20,915 nucleotides of DNA from assembly GCA_934131005.1 (NCBI GenBank), contig CAKOYV010000018.1, positions 1-20,915 on the forward strand, written 5' to 3'. Shown piece by piece: positions 1 through 7,039 of this stretch (position 1 is its first letter; the number at the start of each line of letters is the position of its first letter). The stretch is from an uncultured Bacilli bacterium (GTDB lineage: Bacteria > Bacillota_I > Bacilli_A > RF39 > UBA660). The notes beneath the pieces are model-generated. The model was not told the origin of the DNA and did not search any database. It saw nothing but the letters and a program-made list of their open reading frames with translations. The translations under genes were made by a program, and so were the position numbers.

Positions 1-33
1 AATATTGAAAAGTTTTATAAAAATTTTATTCAT

Positions 34-63
34 AAGAAAACCCTTAGAAAAAATCTAGGGTTT
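34..63 (-). terminator. Rho-independent terminator of agrBD
   Basis: Read on the minus strand, AAACCC and TAGA (54-63) pair with TCTA and GGGTTT (38-48) around a six-base A/T loop, with one bulged base (44). A TTTTCTT tract (40-34) follows. It lies about 70 bases after the agrD stop, so it should end the agrB-agrD transcript. Confidence 0.75.
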
Positions 64-77
64 GTCTACACTCTGAA

Positions 78-102
78 GACTATCAATATTGCATTGATAG
101 TC
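78..102. repeat. Perfect 10-bp hairpin downstream of agrD
   Basis: GACTATCAAT (78-87) and ATTGATAGTC (93-102) are perfect inverted copies with a five-base loop. No T tract follows on either strand, so it is not a normal terminator. It sits in the 3' untranslated part of the agrBD message, between the agrD stop and the real terminator. It may stabilise the RNA or mark processing (inference). Confidence 0.55.
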
Positions 103-135
103 ATATATAACGTTTAAAAGCAAGTATGCGTTTTA

Positions 136-258
136 TTACTTTTCTATTAGGCATTTTGGCATTTTTGGTTCATCAACAATTAAAACCAAGCATGCTTGTG
201 TACCACAATTTGCAGCACTAAATCCAATAGATGCTAATAAGTTTGCTATAAAACCCAT
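136..258 (-). CDS. agrD: AgrD-like cyclic autoinducing peptide precursor
   Basis: A 40-residue ORF 43 bases downstream of agrB on the same strand, with a GGAG ribosome site 8 bases before its ATG. It has the three parts of AgrD precursors: a hydrophobic/amphipathic N-terminal helix (MGFIANLLASIGFSAAN), a Cys-containing core (CGTQACLVLIV) and an acidic, proline-containing tail (DEPKMPKCLIEK) resembling the DEVEVPKEL tail of Staphylococcus AgrD. In the family, AgrB cuts before the tail and closes a thiolactone between a core Cys and the new C-terminus. Here C23 is best placed to form the ring, with LVLI or LVLIV closing it. C18 lies in the leader side of the core and C36 in the tail; both are extra cysteines. 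Function is inferred from architecture and position; the mature peptide cannot be fixed from sequence. Confidence 0.85.
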   Translation of the reverse strand: MGFIANLLASIGFSAANCGTQACLVLIVDEPKMPKCLIEK

Positions 259-301
259 ACTAATCACTCCTTTACTTATAGATTTTTATGTTTAAATTTA
301 A

Positions 302-904
302 TTAAACACCGCTATTATATAATTTATAATTATTATAGGGTAAGTTAAAAGTCTTATAAGTAATAGGTAATATCATGATACAAGCTTCAATCATACCCAA
401 TAACAAACAATTAACAATGAAATAATCTTTAATCAAAATAATTAATATTGTATAGATTATACCAAAGATAAAACTCAACATTTTAAATCTTTTTCTCTTT
501 TTCAAGTTAATAATAGGTCTTTTATGCGTATCAGCAGGTGCATATAATAATAAACATATATTACAACTAACAGATAAAACTATCATTAACCAATAAGGTA
601 ATATTAAATATTTACATATTAAGGCTCCACCAATGAAGCAAATTAAAGATGAAATCAAACAATATATACTCTTAGTAGCATGCAGTCCAAAAGCTTGCGA
701 CCTAATAATGTTATAGCAAACCAGTAACATAAGTACTTCTTTTAAAATACCTAATGCTAAAGCTATACCAATAATAACTACCATTTTAGTAATGGTCATA
801 TACAAACCTTCTAAACCATAAGTAATTATTTCAATTTCTTCCTTAGTATATTTTTTGTGTTTTTTAATTAAATCAATAGATGAATTTAAAAATTTTCTTT
901 TCAT
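302..904 (-). CDS. agrB: AgrB-like membrane peptidase for autoinducer processing
   Basis: A 200-residue polytopic membrane protein, the usual AgrB length. AgrB is a membrane cysteine endopeptidase that removes the C-terminal tail of AgrD and helps form the cyclic peptide. The signature stretch SQAFGLHATKSIYC (69-82) contains the catalytic pair H75 and C82, and YAPADTHKRPI (121-131) matches the YAPA..K.P motif after the fourth hydrophobic segment. About six hydrophobic segments are visible from residue 40 to 180. The start is an ATG preceded by AGGTGAT at 6-7 bases. The agrD-like ORF follows directly, the same order as agrBD elsewhere. No AgrC sensor or AgrA regulator is present in the window, so either they lie beyond position 1 after a terminator, or this is an orphan pair. 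Confidence 0.93.
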   Translation of the reverse strand: MKRKFLNSSIDLIKKHKKYTKEEIEIITYGLEGLYMTITKMVVIIGIALALGILKEVLMLLVCYNIIRSQAFGLHATKSIYCLISSLICFIGGALICKYLILPYWLMIVLSVSCNICLLLYAPADTHKRPIINLKKRKRFKMLSFIFGIIYTILIILIKDYFIVNCLLLGMIEACIMILPITYKTFNLPYNNYKLYNSGV

Positions 905-925
905 ATTTATATCACCTATGACAAA

Positions 926-931
926 ATTATA
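926..931 (-). promoter_or_regulatory. Likely -10 box of agrBD promoter
   Basis: A perfect TATAAT on the minus strand about 22 bases before the agrB ATG. No good -35 stands at 17 bases; TTCGAT at 956-951 gives a 19-base spacer. A weak -35 would suit an activator-dependent promoter (inference). Confidence 0.5.
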
Positions 932-1071
932 AAATTTTTTTACGAAAAATATCGAATAATTAACTTAAAAAAAATATTTTTTCTTTAATTCTATTAATAA
1001 TTAACTATTAAATAACATCTTTTATCGTTTACGAAGTGTATATACTTTTTTTATTATTTATAAATATTTTC

Positions 1072-1100
1072 TTGTTATAAAAAAAAATATATGATATAAT
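1072..1100 (+). promoter_or_regulatory. Promoter of the DUF1292-like operon
   Basis: TTGTTA (1072-1077), a 17-base spacer and TATAAT (1095-1100), with the extended -10 TG at 1092-1093. It lies 26 bases before the start codon and AGGAGG (1112-1117) follows. Confidence 0.8.
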
Positions 1101-1126
1101 ACATCTATGATAGGAGGAGAATAAAT

Positions 1127-1411
1127 ATGGGGAACAATAGAACTATAACTTTAATTGATGGTTACAGAGAAGTTGGAGAAGTTGAATTGATTTGTGCATT
1201 TAAAATACCAGATTTTAAAGGAAAATATATAATTTATAGTCGCAATGAAAAAGATAGAGACGGCAATACAATTATATATTCTGGTAAAGTAATAACAATA
1301 GACAACAAACAATTTATTGAAAATGTACATGAAGGTCATGAATGGACTGAATTAAAAAATATAATGAAATCCATGGCAAAATACAGTTTAGAAGGTGAAA
1401 ACTATGTATAA
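1127..1411 (+). CDS. DUF1292-like small protein
   Basis: A 94-residue soluble protein. The core, ELICAFKIPDFKGKYIIYS (20-38) followed by NEKDRDGNTIIYSGKV and a C-terminal helix with EWTELKNIMKS, follows the pattern of the YrzB/DUF1292 family, small Firmicutes proteins of unknown function of about 80-100 residues. The start has a strong AGGAGG at 1112-1117 and a good promoter upstream. Its last 8 bases overlap the ATG of the next gene, so the two are probably translationally coupled. In Bacillus yrzB lies beside yrrK; that context is absent here. The family assignment is from memory of the motif pattern. Confidence 0.7.
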   Translation: MGNNRTITLIDGYREVGEVELICAFKIPDFKGKYIIYSRNEKDRDGNTIIYSGKVITIDNKQFIENVHEGHEWTELKNIMKSMAKYSLEGENYV

Positions 1412-2084
1412 TAATGCTAATAGATTAAGAAATATTGAACTCCCTGAAAATTTATTTTCTAATTTAGGTGAAACAAGAAAATTCAAATCTCCAATTGAAA
1501 AAAAAGATGAGGATTTAAAAAAATATAACATTGATCCAGATTTAAAGTTAACTAATTATTCTAATCGCAAAGATTATAGAAATAGAATAAATAAAATGCA
1601 TGAAGGAATGAAAAACATAACACCAATAGATGGTGAAATAGATGATGTTTTATACTTTAATAATTATATAGAAAAAGGTATTGTTGTAAAACCAAAAGTA
1701 TCATCATTAAAACAATTTTGGACTGAATATCGTTTAATAGATAACGAAAAAGGTATAAATAACAAAATGAAATCACCACTAAAGTTAAAAGGAGAGAAAT
1801 TAACTAATTTTGATGAACTATTTGAAGCTTTATCACTTAGAGTAACAGAAATAAATAAATATATAGATGAATTAAAAGAAATGCGCTTAAGTATCAATAA
1901 AACAAGTGATAAATTAGAAGAAGATAAAGAAAAGTTAAAACAAGAAAAAAAGGATTTTTTAAATTTTAAAAAGGAACAAGAAAATAAGATAAATCAAGAA
2001 AAAGAAACTTTAAAAGTAAATTATGATAGACTTCAAACTATAATTGATGATTTAGATAAAAAATTAAATGAAATAGAAAGTTAA
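1404..2084 (+). CDS. Unknown protein with C-terminal coiled coil
   Basis: A 226-residue soluble protein I do not recognise. The N-terminal half (about 1-130) is polar and Asn/Lys-rich without repeats or membrane segments. From about residue 145 to the end it is a long charged heptad-like coiled coil (LEEDKEKLKQEKKDFLNF and following). I chose the ATG at 1404 because GAAGGTG (1391-1397) sits 6-7 bases before it; a GTG at 1395 would add three residues but overlaps that ribosome site. It overlaps the DUF1292-like gene by 8 bases and shares its promoter. The stop codon runs into the stem of a terminator. A scaffolding or filament-like role is possible but unsupported. Confidence 0.75.
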   Translation: MYNNANRLRNIELPENLFSNLGETRKFKSPIEKKDEDLKKYNIDPDLKLTNYSNRKDYRNRINKMHEGMKNITPIDGEIDDVLYFNNYIEKGIVVKPKVSSLKQFWTEYRLIDNEKGINNKMKSPLKLKGEKLTNFDELFEALSLRVTEINKYIDELKEMRLSINKTSDKLEEDKEKLKQEKKDFLNFKKEQENKINQEKETLKVNYDRLQTIIDDLDKKLNEIES

Positions 2085-2118
2085 TAAGCTAAAGTTCCCA
2101 AGAGCTTTAGCTTATTTT
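2083..2118 (+). terminator. Terminator overlapping the stop codon
   Basis: AATAAGCTAAAG (2083-2094) pairs perfectly with CTTTAGCTTATT (2105-2116) across a 10-base loop, followed by a short T-rich tail. The tract is short, so some read-through into the phosphoketolase 20 bases downstream is likely. Confidence 0.7.
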
Positions 2119-2138
2119 AAGAAAGGTAGATAATAAAC

Positions 2139-4472
2139 ATGGAAAATAAAGAATTGAAAAAAATAGATGCCTATTGGCGTGCTGCTAATTATCTATCAGC
2201 ATGTCAATTATACTTATTAGATAATCCACTTTTAAGAAGAAAACTATCACTAAGAGATATTAAGCCTAAAATAGTAGGACATTGGGGTACAACACCAGGT
2301 CAAAATTTTATTTATGCTCATTTAAATAGAGTAATAAAAAAGTATGATTTAAATATGATTTATATATCAGGACCAGGCCATGGTGGTCAAGCAGTAGTAT
2401 CTAATACTTATCTAGAAGGAACCTATAGCGAAGTTTATCCAAATATAACTGAAGATGAGATTGGATTGAAAAAATTATTTAAGCAATTTTCCTTCCCTGG
2501 AGGAATATCTTCGCATGTAGCCCCCGAAACACCAGGTTCCATCAATGAAGGTGGTGAATTAGGATATAGTCTTGCTCATGCTTATGGAGCAGTTCTTGAT
2601 AATCCAGATTTAATAGCAGCATGTGTAATAGGGGATGGAGAATTGGAAACAGGTCCATTGCAAGCATCTTTGCAAATAAATAAAATAATTAATCCCAAAA
2701 CAGATGGAGCAGTCCTACCAATACTTCATTTAAATGGTTATAAAATATCTAATCCAACTGTTTTTTCAAGAATAACTGATATGGAATTAGATGATTATTT
2801 TCGTGGAAGTGGCTATTTACCATTTTATGTAGAAGGTAATGATCCTAAATATATGCATCAAAGAATGGTTGAAGTATTAGATGAAGTAGTTGAAAAAATT
2901 CAAGATATAAAATATAAAAAATCAAGTAAACGCCCAAGATGGCCTATTATTATCTTACGTTCTCCAAAAGGATGGACTGGCCCTAAAGAAGTAGAGGGAC
3001 ATGAAATAGAAGGAACATTCCGTTCACATCAAGTGCCTATAAATATTAATGAACATCCCGAAGAATTACCTTTGTTGGAAGAATGGTTAAAAAGTTATCA
3101 TCCTGAAGAATTGTTTGACAAAAATGGTAAATTAATTAAAGAATTAAAAGAATTAGCTCCTGTTGGTGATAAAAGAATGGGTGCAAATCCTTATGCTAAT
3201 GGTGGAAAACTATTAAAAGAATTAAATCTACCAGATTTTAGAGATTATGGTATAAAAACTTCTCATGGTGAAGCTATCGCCCAAGATATGATGGAATTAG
3301 GTAATTATATAAGAGATATAATCAAATTAAATAAAGATAAACATAATTTCCGTATTTTTGCTCCAGATGAAACATTATCTAATAGATTAAATTATGTCTT
3401 TGAAGCTACTAATCGTAAATGGAATGCTAAAAAATTAGAAAACGATGAGTATTTAGCAAATGATGGTGTAGTAATAGATTCAATCTTATCAGAGCATGTT
3501 TGTCAAGGATTATTAGAAGGATATCTACTAACAGGTCGTCATGGATTTTTTACAAGTTATGAAGCCTTTATTAGAATTATAGATTCAATGGCCAGTCAAC
3601 ATGCAAAATGGCTAAAAGTATCAAAACAATTACCATGGCGTGCTAAAATTTCTTCCCTAAATTATATTTTAACATCACATGTTTGGCAGCAAGATCATAA
3701 TGGTTATACTCATCAAGATCCAGGCTTTTTAAACCATTTAGTAACTAAAAAAGCTGATATTGTTAGAGTATATCTTCCTCCAGATACTAATTGTTTATTG
3801 TCATGTTTTAACCATTGTATAAAAAGTAAAGATTACATAAATGTTATGGTTGCTTCAAAACATCCTCGTCCACAATGGCTAAGTATGGAAGAAGCTGTAA
3901 TTCATTGTACACAAGGTATAGGTATTTGGAAATGGGCTAGTAACGATCAAGGAGAGGAACCAGATCTTGTAATGGCCTGTTGCGGAGATACACCAACATT
4001 AGAAATACTAGCAGCAACTTCAATTATTAGAAAATATTTTGAAGAAATAAAAATAAGAGTTGTTAATGTAGTTGACTTAATGAGATTACAATCTGAATAT
4101 GAGCATCCTCATGGCTTAAGTGATGCAGATTACGATGCCATATTTACCAAGGACAAACCAATAATTTTTGCTTTCCATGGTTATCCCAATCTTATTCATC
4201 AACTAACATACAAGAGACATAATCAAGATTTACATGTTCATGGATATAAAGAAGAAGGAACAATTACAACACCATTTGATATGCGAGTTCAAAATGGATT
4301 AGATAGATATCATTTAGTCTTATCAGCGCTAAAACGTTTACCACAACTTGGAAATAGAAGTGCTATGTTAAATCAACTTTGCCAAGATAAACTAGTAATG
4401 CATAAACAATATATTGAAGAATTTGGTAAAGATATGCCTGAAGTATCAAATTGGAGTTGGAAAGACAATTAA
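2139..4472 (+). CDS. xfp: Xylulose-5-phosphate/fructose-6-phosphate phosphoketolase
   Basis: A 777-residue thiamine-diphosphate enzyme, near the usual 790-830. It splits xylulose 5-phosphate (and in many members fructose 6-phosphate) with phosphate into acetyl-phosphate plus glyceraldehyde 3-phosphate (or erythrose 4-phosphate), the key step of heterofermentation. Family motifs in order: GHWGTTPGQNF (47-57), SGPGHGG (77-83), the signature GDGELETGPLQAS (165-177), LHLNGYKISNPTVFSR (196-211), and in the second half EHVCQGLLEGYLLTGRHGFF with SYEAFIRIIDSMASQHAKW. The domains are complete. GAAAGG precedes the ATG by about 12 bases, a slightly long spacing. Only 20 bases separate it from the upstream terminator, so it has no room for its own full promoter in the gap; expression must come from read-through or a promoter inside the previous gene. 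Substrate preference cannot be read from sequence. Confidence 0.97.
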   Translation: MENKELKKIDAYWRAANYLSACQLYLLDNPLLRRKLSLRDIKPKIVGHWGTTPGQNFIYAHLNRVIKKYDLNMIYISGPGHGGQAVVSNTYLEGTYSEVYPNITEDEIGLKKLFKQFSFPGGISSHVAPETPGSINEGGELGYSLAHAYGAVLDNPDLIAACVIGDGELETGPLQASLQINKIINPKTDGAVLPILHLNGYKISNPTVFSRITDMELDDYFRGSGYLPFYVEGNDPKYMHQRMVEVLDEVVEKIQDIKYKKSSKRPRWPIIILRSPKGWTGPKEVEGHEIEGTFRSHQVPININEHPEELPLLEEWLKSYHPEELFDKNGKLIKELKELAPVGDKRMGANPYANGGKLLKELNLPDFRDYGIKTSHGEAIAQDMMELGNYIRDIIKLNKDKHNFRIFAPDETLSNRLNYVFEATNRKWNAKKLENDEYLANDGVVIDSILSEHVCQGLLEGYLLTGRHGFFTSYEAFIRIIDSMASQHAKWLKVSKQLPWRAKISSLNYILTSHVWQQDHNGYTHQDPGFLNHLVTKKADIVRVYLPPDTNCLLSCFNHCIKSKDYINVMVASKHPRPQWLSMEEAVIHCTQGIGIWKWASNDQGEEPDLVMACCGDTPTLEILAATSIIRKYFEEIKIRVVNVVDLMRLQSEYEHPHGLSDADYDAIFTKDKPIIFAFHGYPNLIHQLTYKRHNQDLHVHGYKEEGTITTPFDMRVQNGLDRYHLVLSALKRLPQLGNRSAMLNQLCQDKLVMHKQYIEEFGKDMPEVSNWSWKDN

Positions 4473-4492
4473 TCCTTCTAATTGTCTTTTTT
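4461..4492 (+). terminator. Terminator of phosphoketolase
   Basis: AAAGACAATTA (4461-4471) pairs with TAATTGTCTTT (4479-4489) over a 7-base loop, then T residues to 4492. The left arm contains the last codons and most of the stop codon. Confidence 0.88.
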
Positions 4493-4496
4493 GCTA

Positions 4497-4850
4497 ATGC
4501 GTCTAAGTTATAAAAACAAAGAAATTACTGTAACAACAACTAGCAATAAACAAATAATGCGCTATAAATTTCCCAAGTTATATTATGCTATAGTTATAAA
4601 TAATTGTAATCGTTATAGCTCAATAGTATCAAAACAACGTGTAGATGTAGTCATGGTTGATGACAAATTAACTATCTTATCCATAAAAAAAGATATGCAT
4701 GAAAATACTGTGTTTGAAACTAAAAAAGCCACAAAGACAATAATTTTGCCATTAAATTATTATGATAATTTAGAAATTAATACAAAATTTGATATAATAA
4801 CACAAAAAAAAGGAAGTGATACATTTGCAACAAAAGATAAAACAAAATAA
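4497..4850 (+). CDS. DUF192-like small protein
   Basis: About 117 residues. The order of elements, LSYKNKEITV at the N-terminus, then YAIVINNCN, then VDVVMVDDKLTILSIKKDMHEN and a hydrophobic IILPLNYY near the end, follows small DUF192-type proteins of Firmicutes, whose function is not known. No signal peptide is seen, unlike many Gram-negative members. The ATG at 4497 gives the N-terminus expected of the family; a TTG at 4482 would start inside the terminator hairpin. Neither has a convincing ribosome site. It begins 5 bases after the phosphoketolase terminator and its 3' end overlaps the PAP2 gene, so the two form one unit. The promoter is not visible. Confidence 0.6.
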   Translation: MRLSYKNKEITVTTTSNKQIMRYKFPKLYYAIVINNCNRYSSIVSKQRVDVVMVDDKLTILSIKKDMHENTVFETKKATKTIILPLNYYDNLEINTKFDIITQKKGSDTFATKDKTK

Positions 4851-5457
4851 ACAATATATAATAATTTTATTGCTAGTATTATTAATTATAAGTATAACTT
4901 GTGGTGTTGTAACTAATAAAGAATTATTTATTGATAATTTAGCTTATAAAATATTAGTAGAAAAATTAAGGTGTCCCTTATTAACTAAAATTATGAAAAT
5001 TATAACCGCTCTAAGTAATACAGGAGTAATCATTCTAATAGCAACCTTTATTACCTTAGCACTTTATCAAAAAAATAAAAAAGTAGCTTTAACAATTCCA
5101 ACTAACTTAGCTCTAGTAGCCATTCTTAATCAAATATTAAAATTCATTTTTCACAGACCAAGACCAACAGGTTATAGACTATTGGAAATAGGTGGTTATA
5201 GCTTTCCAAGTGGTCATGCGATGGCTAGTATGGCCTTTTATGGCTTTCTAATATATCTTGCTCATAAATTTATAAAAAATAATACTATCAAAAAATTAAT
5301 AATTATTCTAAATATATTAATTATTATCTTAATAGGAATAAGTAGAATATATTTAGGAGTCCATTACTGTAGTGATGTTTTAGTGGGTTATTCAATATCA
5401 ATTATCTATCTAATGCTCTATATAAAAGTTCTAAAAAAGCAAAAAATTATCAAATAA
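4825..5457 (+). CDS. PAP2-family membrane phosphatase
   Basis: About 210 residues with roughly six membrane segments. The three PAP2 acid-phosphatase motifs are complete: K-x6-RP (KFIFHRPRP), PSGH (PSGHAMAS) and SR-x5-H-x3-D (SRIYLGVHYCSD). With numbering from the TTG these are K106/R113/P114, 128-131, and R174/H180/D184. Such proteins remove phosphate from lipid phosphates, for example undecaprenyl pyrophosphate or phosphatidylglycerol phosphate, at the outer face of the membrane; which substrate is used here is unknown. I prefer the TTG start at 4825 because AAAGGAAG (4809-4816) is correctly spaced; a GTG at 4816 overlaps the ribosome site. It overlaps the DUF192-like gene by 26 bases. Confidence 0.88.
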   Translation: MQQKIKQNKQYIIILLLVLLIISITCGVVTNKELFIDNLAYKILVEKLRCPLLTKIMKIITALSNTGVIILIATFITLALYQKNKKVALTIPTNLALVAILNQILKFIFHRPRPTGYRLLEIGGYSFPSGHAMASMAFYGFLIYLAHKFIKNNTIKKLIIILNILIIILIGISRIYLGVHYCSDVLVGYSISIIYLMLYIKVLKKQKIIK

Positions 5458-5481
5458 TCCCTTAAAATCCCACAATTGTTT

Positions 5482-5487
5482 TATAAT
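5482..5487 (+). promoter_or_regulatory. Possible -10 box of htrA
   Basis: TATAAT 47 bases before the htrA ATG, without a clear -35. The preceding unit ends at 5457 with no obvious terminator, so read-through is also possible. Confidence 0.4.
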
Positions 5488-5534
5488 TTTTTGAAACTTT
5501 TAACATAAAATGAAGAAGAAAGAAGGAGAAGTAT

Positions 5535-6845
5535 ATGGAAAAAAATGAAAATAACACCCAAGAAGAAGAAAAAATAAAATTAAAAAAAAGATTAAGACAA
5601 ATAAAGCAAGAAGAAAAATTAAAAAGAGATGAAAAAATAAAAGGAAGATTATTACACTTAAAGAAAGCATGCACAGAAAAAATAATCCCAACTTCTACTT
5701 ATGAGTCTAAAACTAATTTTACAACTACTAATAATAACAATTGTAAACCAAAAAACACCTTAAATCCTTTAATATTAATAATTACTTTAGTATTAGTAGC
5801 AGTAATAGGTGGTTTATGTGGAGCTTTTATTGTAACTAAAATGACAACTACAACAAGTTCTAATGGAGTAACAACAAGTAGTGTAAAATTAAGTGAAACT
5901 AATAGTATTTCCTCATCAGTAGATAAAGTATATGATACTGTAGTTGTAGTAGAGGGCTACTCCAAAAAAGAATTATCATCAACAGGTACAGGTTTTGTTT
6001 ATAAAAAATCAAATGGCAAAGCTTATATTATGACTAATCATCATGTTATATCTGATTGTGATAAAGTAAAAGTTTTATTTACTAACGGTGATGAGTTAGA
6101 AACCAAATTAGTTGGAAGTGACACTTATTCCGATATAGCTGTTTTAAGTGTAAAAGATTCAAGTAAAATAAAAGCTGCAACTATGGGAGCAAGTGAAAAA
6201 TCAAAGGTAGGAGACACAATCTTTACTGTCGGTTCTCCTGAAGGAGCTGATTATGCCGGAACAGTAACTAAAGGAATTTTATCAGGAAAAGATAGATTAG
6301 TAGCAGTAGCACTATCAAACAGTGAAACTTCTGATTATTATATGAATGTTTTACAAACAGATGCTGCTATCAATCCAGGAAACAGTGGGGGACCAATTTG
6401 TAACACTAATGGTGAAGTAATAGGAATAACTAATATGAAATTAGTAGATGACTCGGTAGAAGGAATGGGCTTTGCTATTCCAATCGAAGAAGCTCTAGAT
6501 TTTGCATCTAAACTAGAAAAAGATGGTAAAATATCAAGACCTTACGTTGGAATTAGTATGCTAGATTTAAGTAATAGCTATTACTTATGGCAAGCTGGAA
6601 TAAGTCTACCAGATAATGTCAAATCAGGAATTGCTGTATATGGCGTTGAATCTAATTCTCCAGCCGAAAAAGCTGGTTTAAAGAAAGGCGACATCATTAC
6701 AAAATTAGGAGACAATAAGACAGAAAGTTTAGCAGAATTTAGATATCAATTATATAAATTATCACCAAATGATAAAGTTAAAGTAACTTATATAAGAGAC
6801 AATAAAGAGCAAACTACAACAATAACTTTAGGTAAAAATAAATAA
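5535..6845 (+). CDS. htrA: HtrA/DegP-type membrane serine protease with PDZ domain
   Basis: A 436-residue protein with a short charged cytoplasmic N-terminus (1-75), one membrane anchor (78-100), a Ser/Thr-rich linker, a trypsin-like domain (about 130-325) and one PDZ domain (about 335-433). The catalytic triad is H170 in TNHHVI, D200 in YSDIAVL and S284 in NPGNSGGP. This is the Gram-positive HtrA/DegP arrangement: the active site faces outward and degrades or chaperones misfolded exported proteins. The ATG has GAAGGAG just upstream. It stands alone between the PAP2 gene and a strong terminator. No two-component genes of the CssRS type sit beside it. Confidence 0.95.
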   Translation: MEKNENNTQEEEKIKLKKRLRQIKQEEKLKRDEKIKGRLLHLKKACTEKIIPTSTYESKTNFTTTNNNNCKPKNTLNPLILIITLVLVAVIGGLCGAFIVTKMTTTTSSNGVTTSSVKLSETNSISSSVDKVYDTVVVVEGYSKKELSSTGTGFVYKKSNGKAYIMTNHHVISDCDKVKVLFTNGDELETKLVGSDTYSDIAVLSVKDSSKIKAATMGASEKSKVGDTIFTVGSPEGADYAGTVTKGILSGKDRLVAVALSNSETSDYYMNVLQTDAAINPGNSGGPICNTNGEVIGITNMKLVDDSVEGMGFAIPIEEALDFASKLEKDGKISRPYVGISMLDLSNSYYLWQAGISLPDNVKSGIAVYGVESNSPAEKAGLKKGDIITKLGDNKTESLAEFRYQLYKLSPNDKVKVTYIRDNKEQTTTITLGKNK

Positions 6846-6851
6846 AAAAAT

Positions 6852-6893
6852 AAGTCTATAAAGTAAACACAAACGGCACTTTATAGGCTTTTT
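6852..6893 (+). terminator. Terminator of htrA
   Basis: AAGTCTATAAAGT (6852-6864) pairs with ACTTTATAGGCTT (6878-6890) with one G-U pair and a 13-base loop, followed by TTTTT. Confidence 0.85.
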
Positions 6894-7012
6894 ATTATTT
6901 GCATATCGATTCAATTAACAATAATTACCATTCAACCATCCCGAACATAGAAGTACAAATATTAAATAAAACAAACACATCAAAAATCGTAGGAAAAATA
7001 TCATTAACGTAG

Positions 7013-7018
7013 TATAAT
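7013..7018 (+). promoter_or_regulatory. -10 box for the DUF975/CmpB gene
   Basis: TATAAT 21 bases before the ATG at 7040, followed by AGGAG (7028-7032). The -35 at the right distance is poor. Confidence 0.5.
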
Positions 7019-7039
7019 ATAAAAAGTAGGAGTGGTAGT

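Noticed and set aside
5462..5691. Two Phe-rich minus-strand frames
   Set aside because: Antisense shadows of the A-rich start of htrA; runs of Phe/Leu come from the poly-A/Lys-Glu codons opposite.
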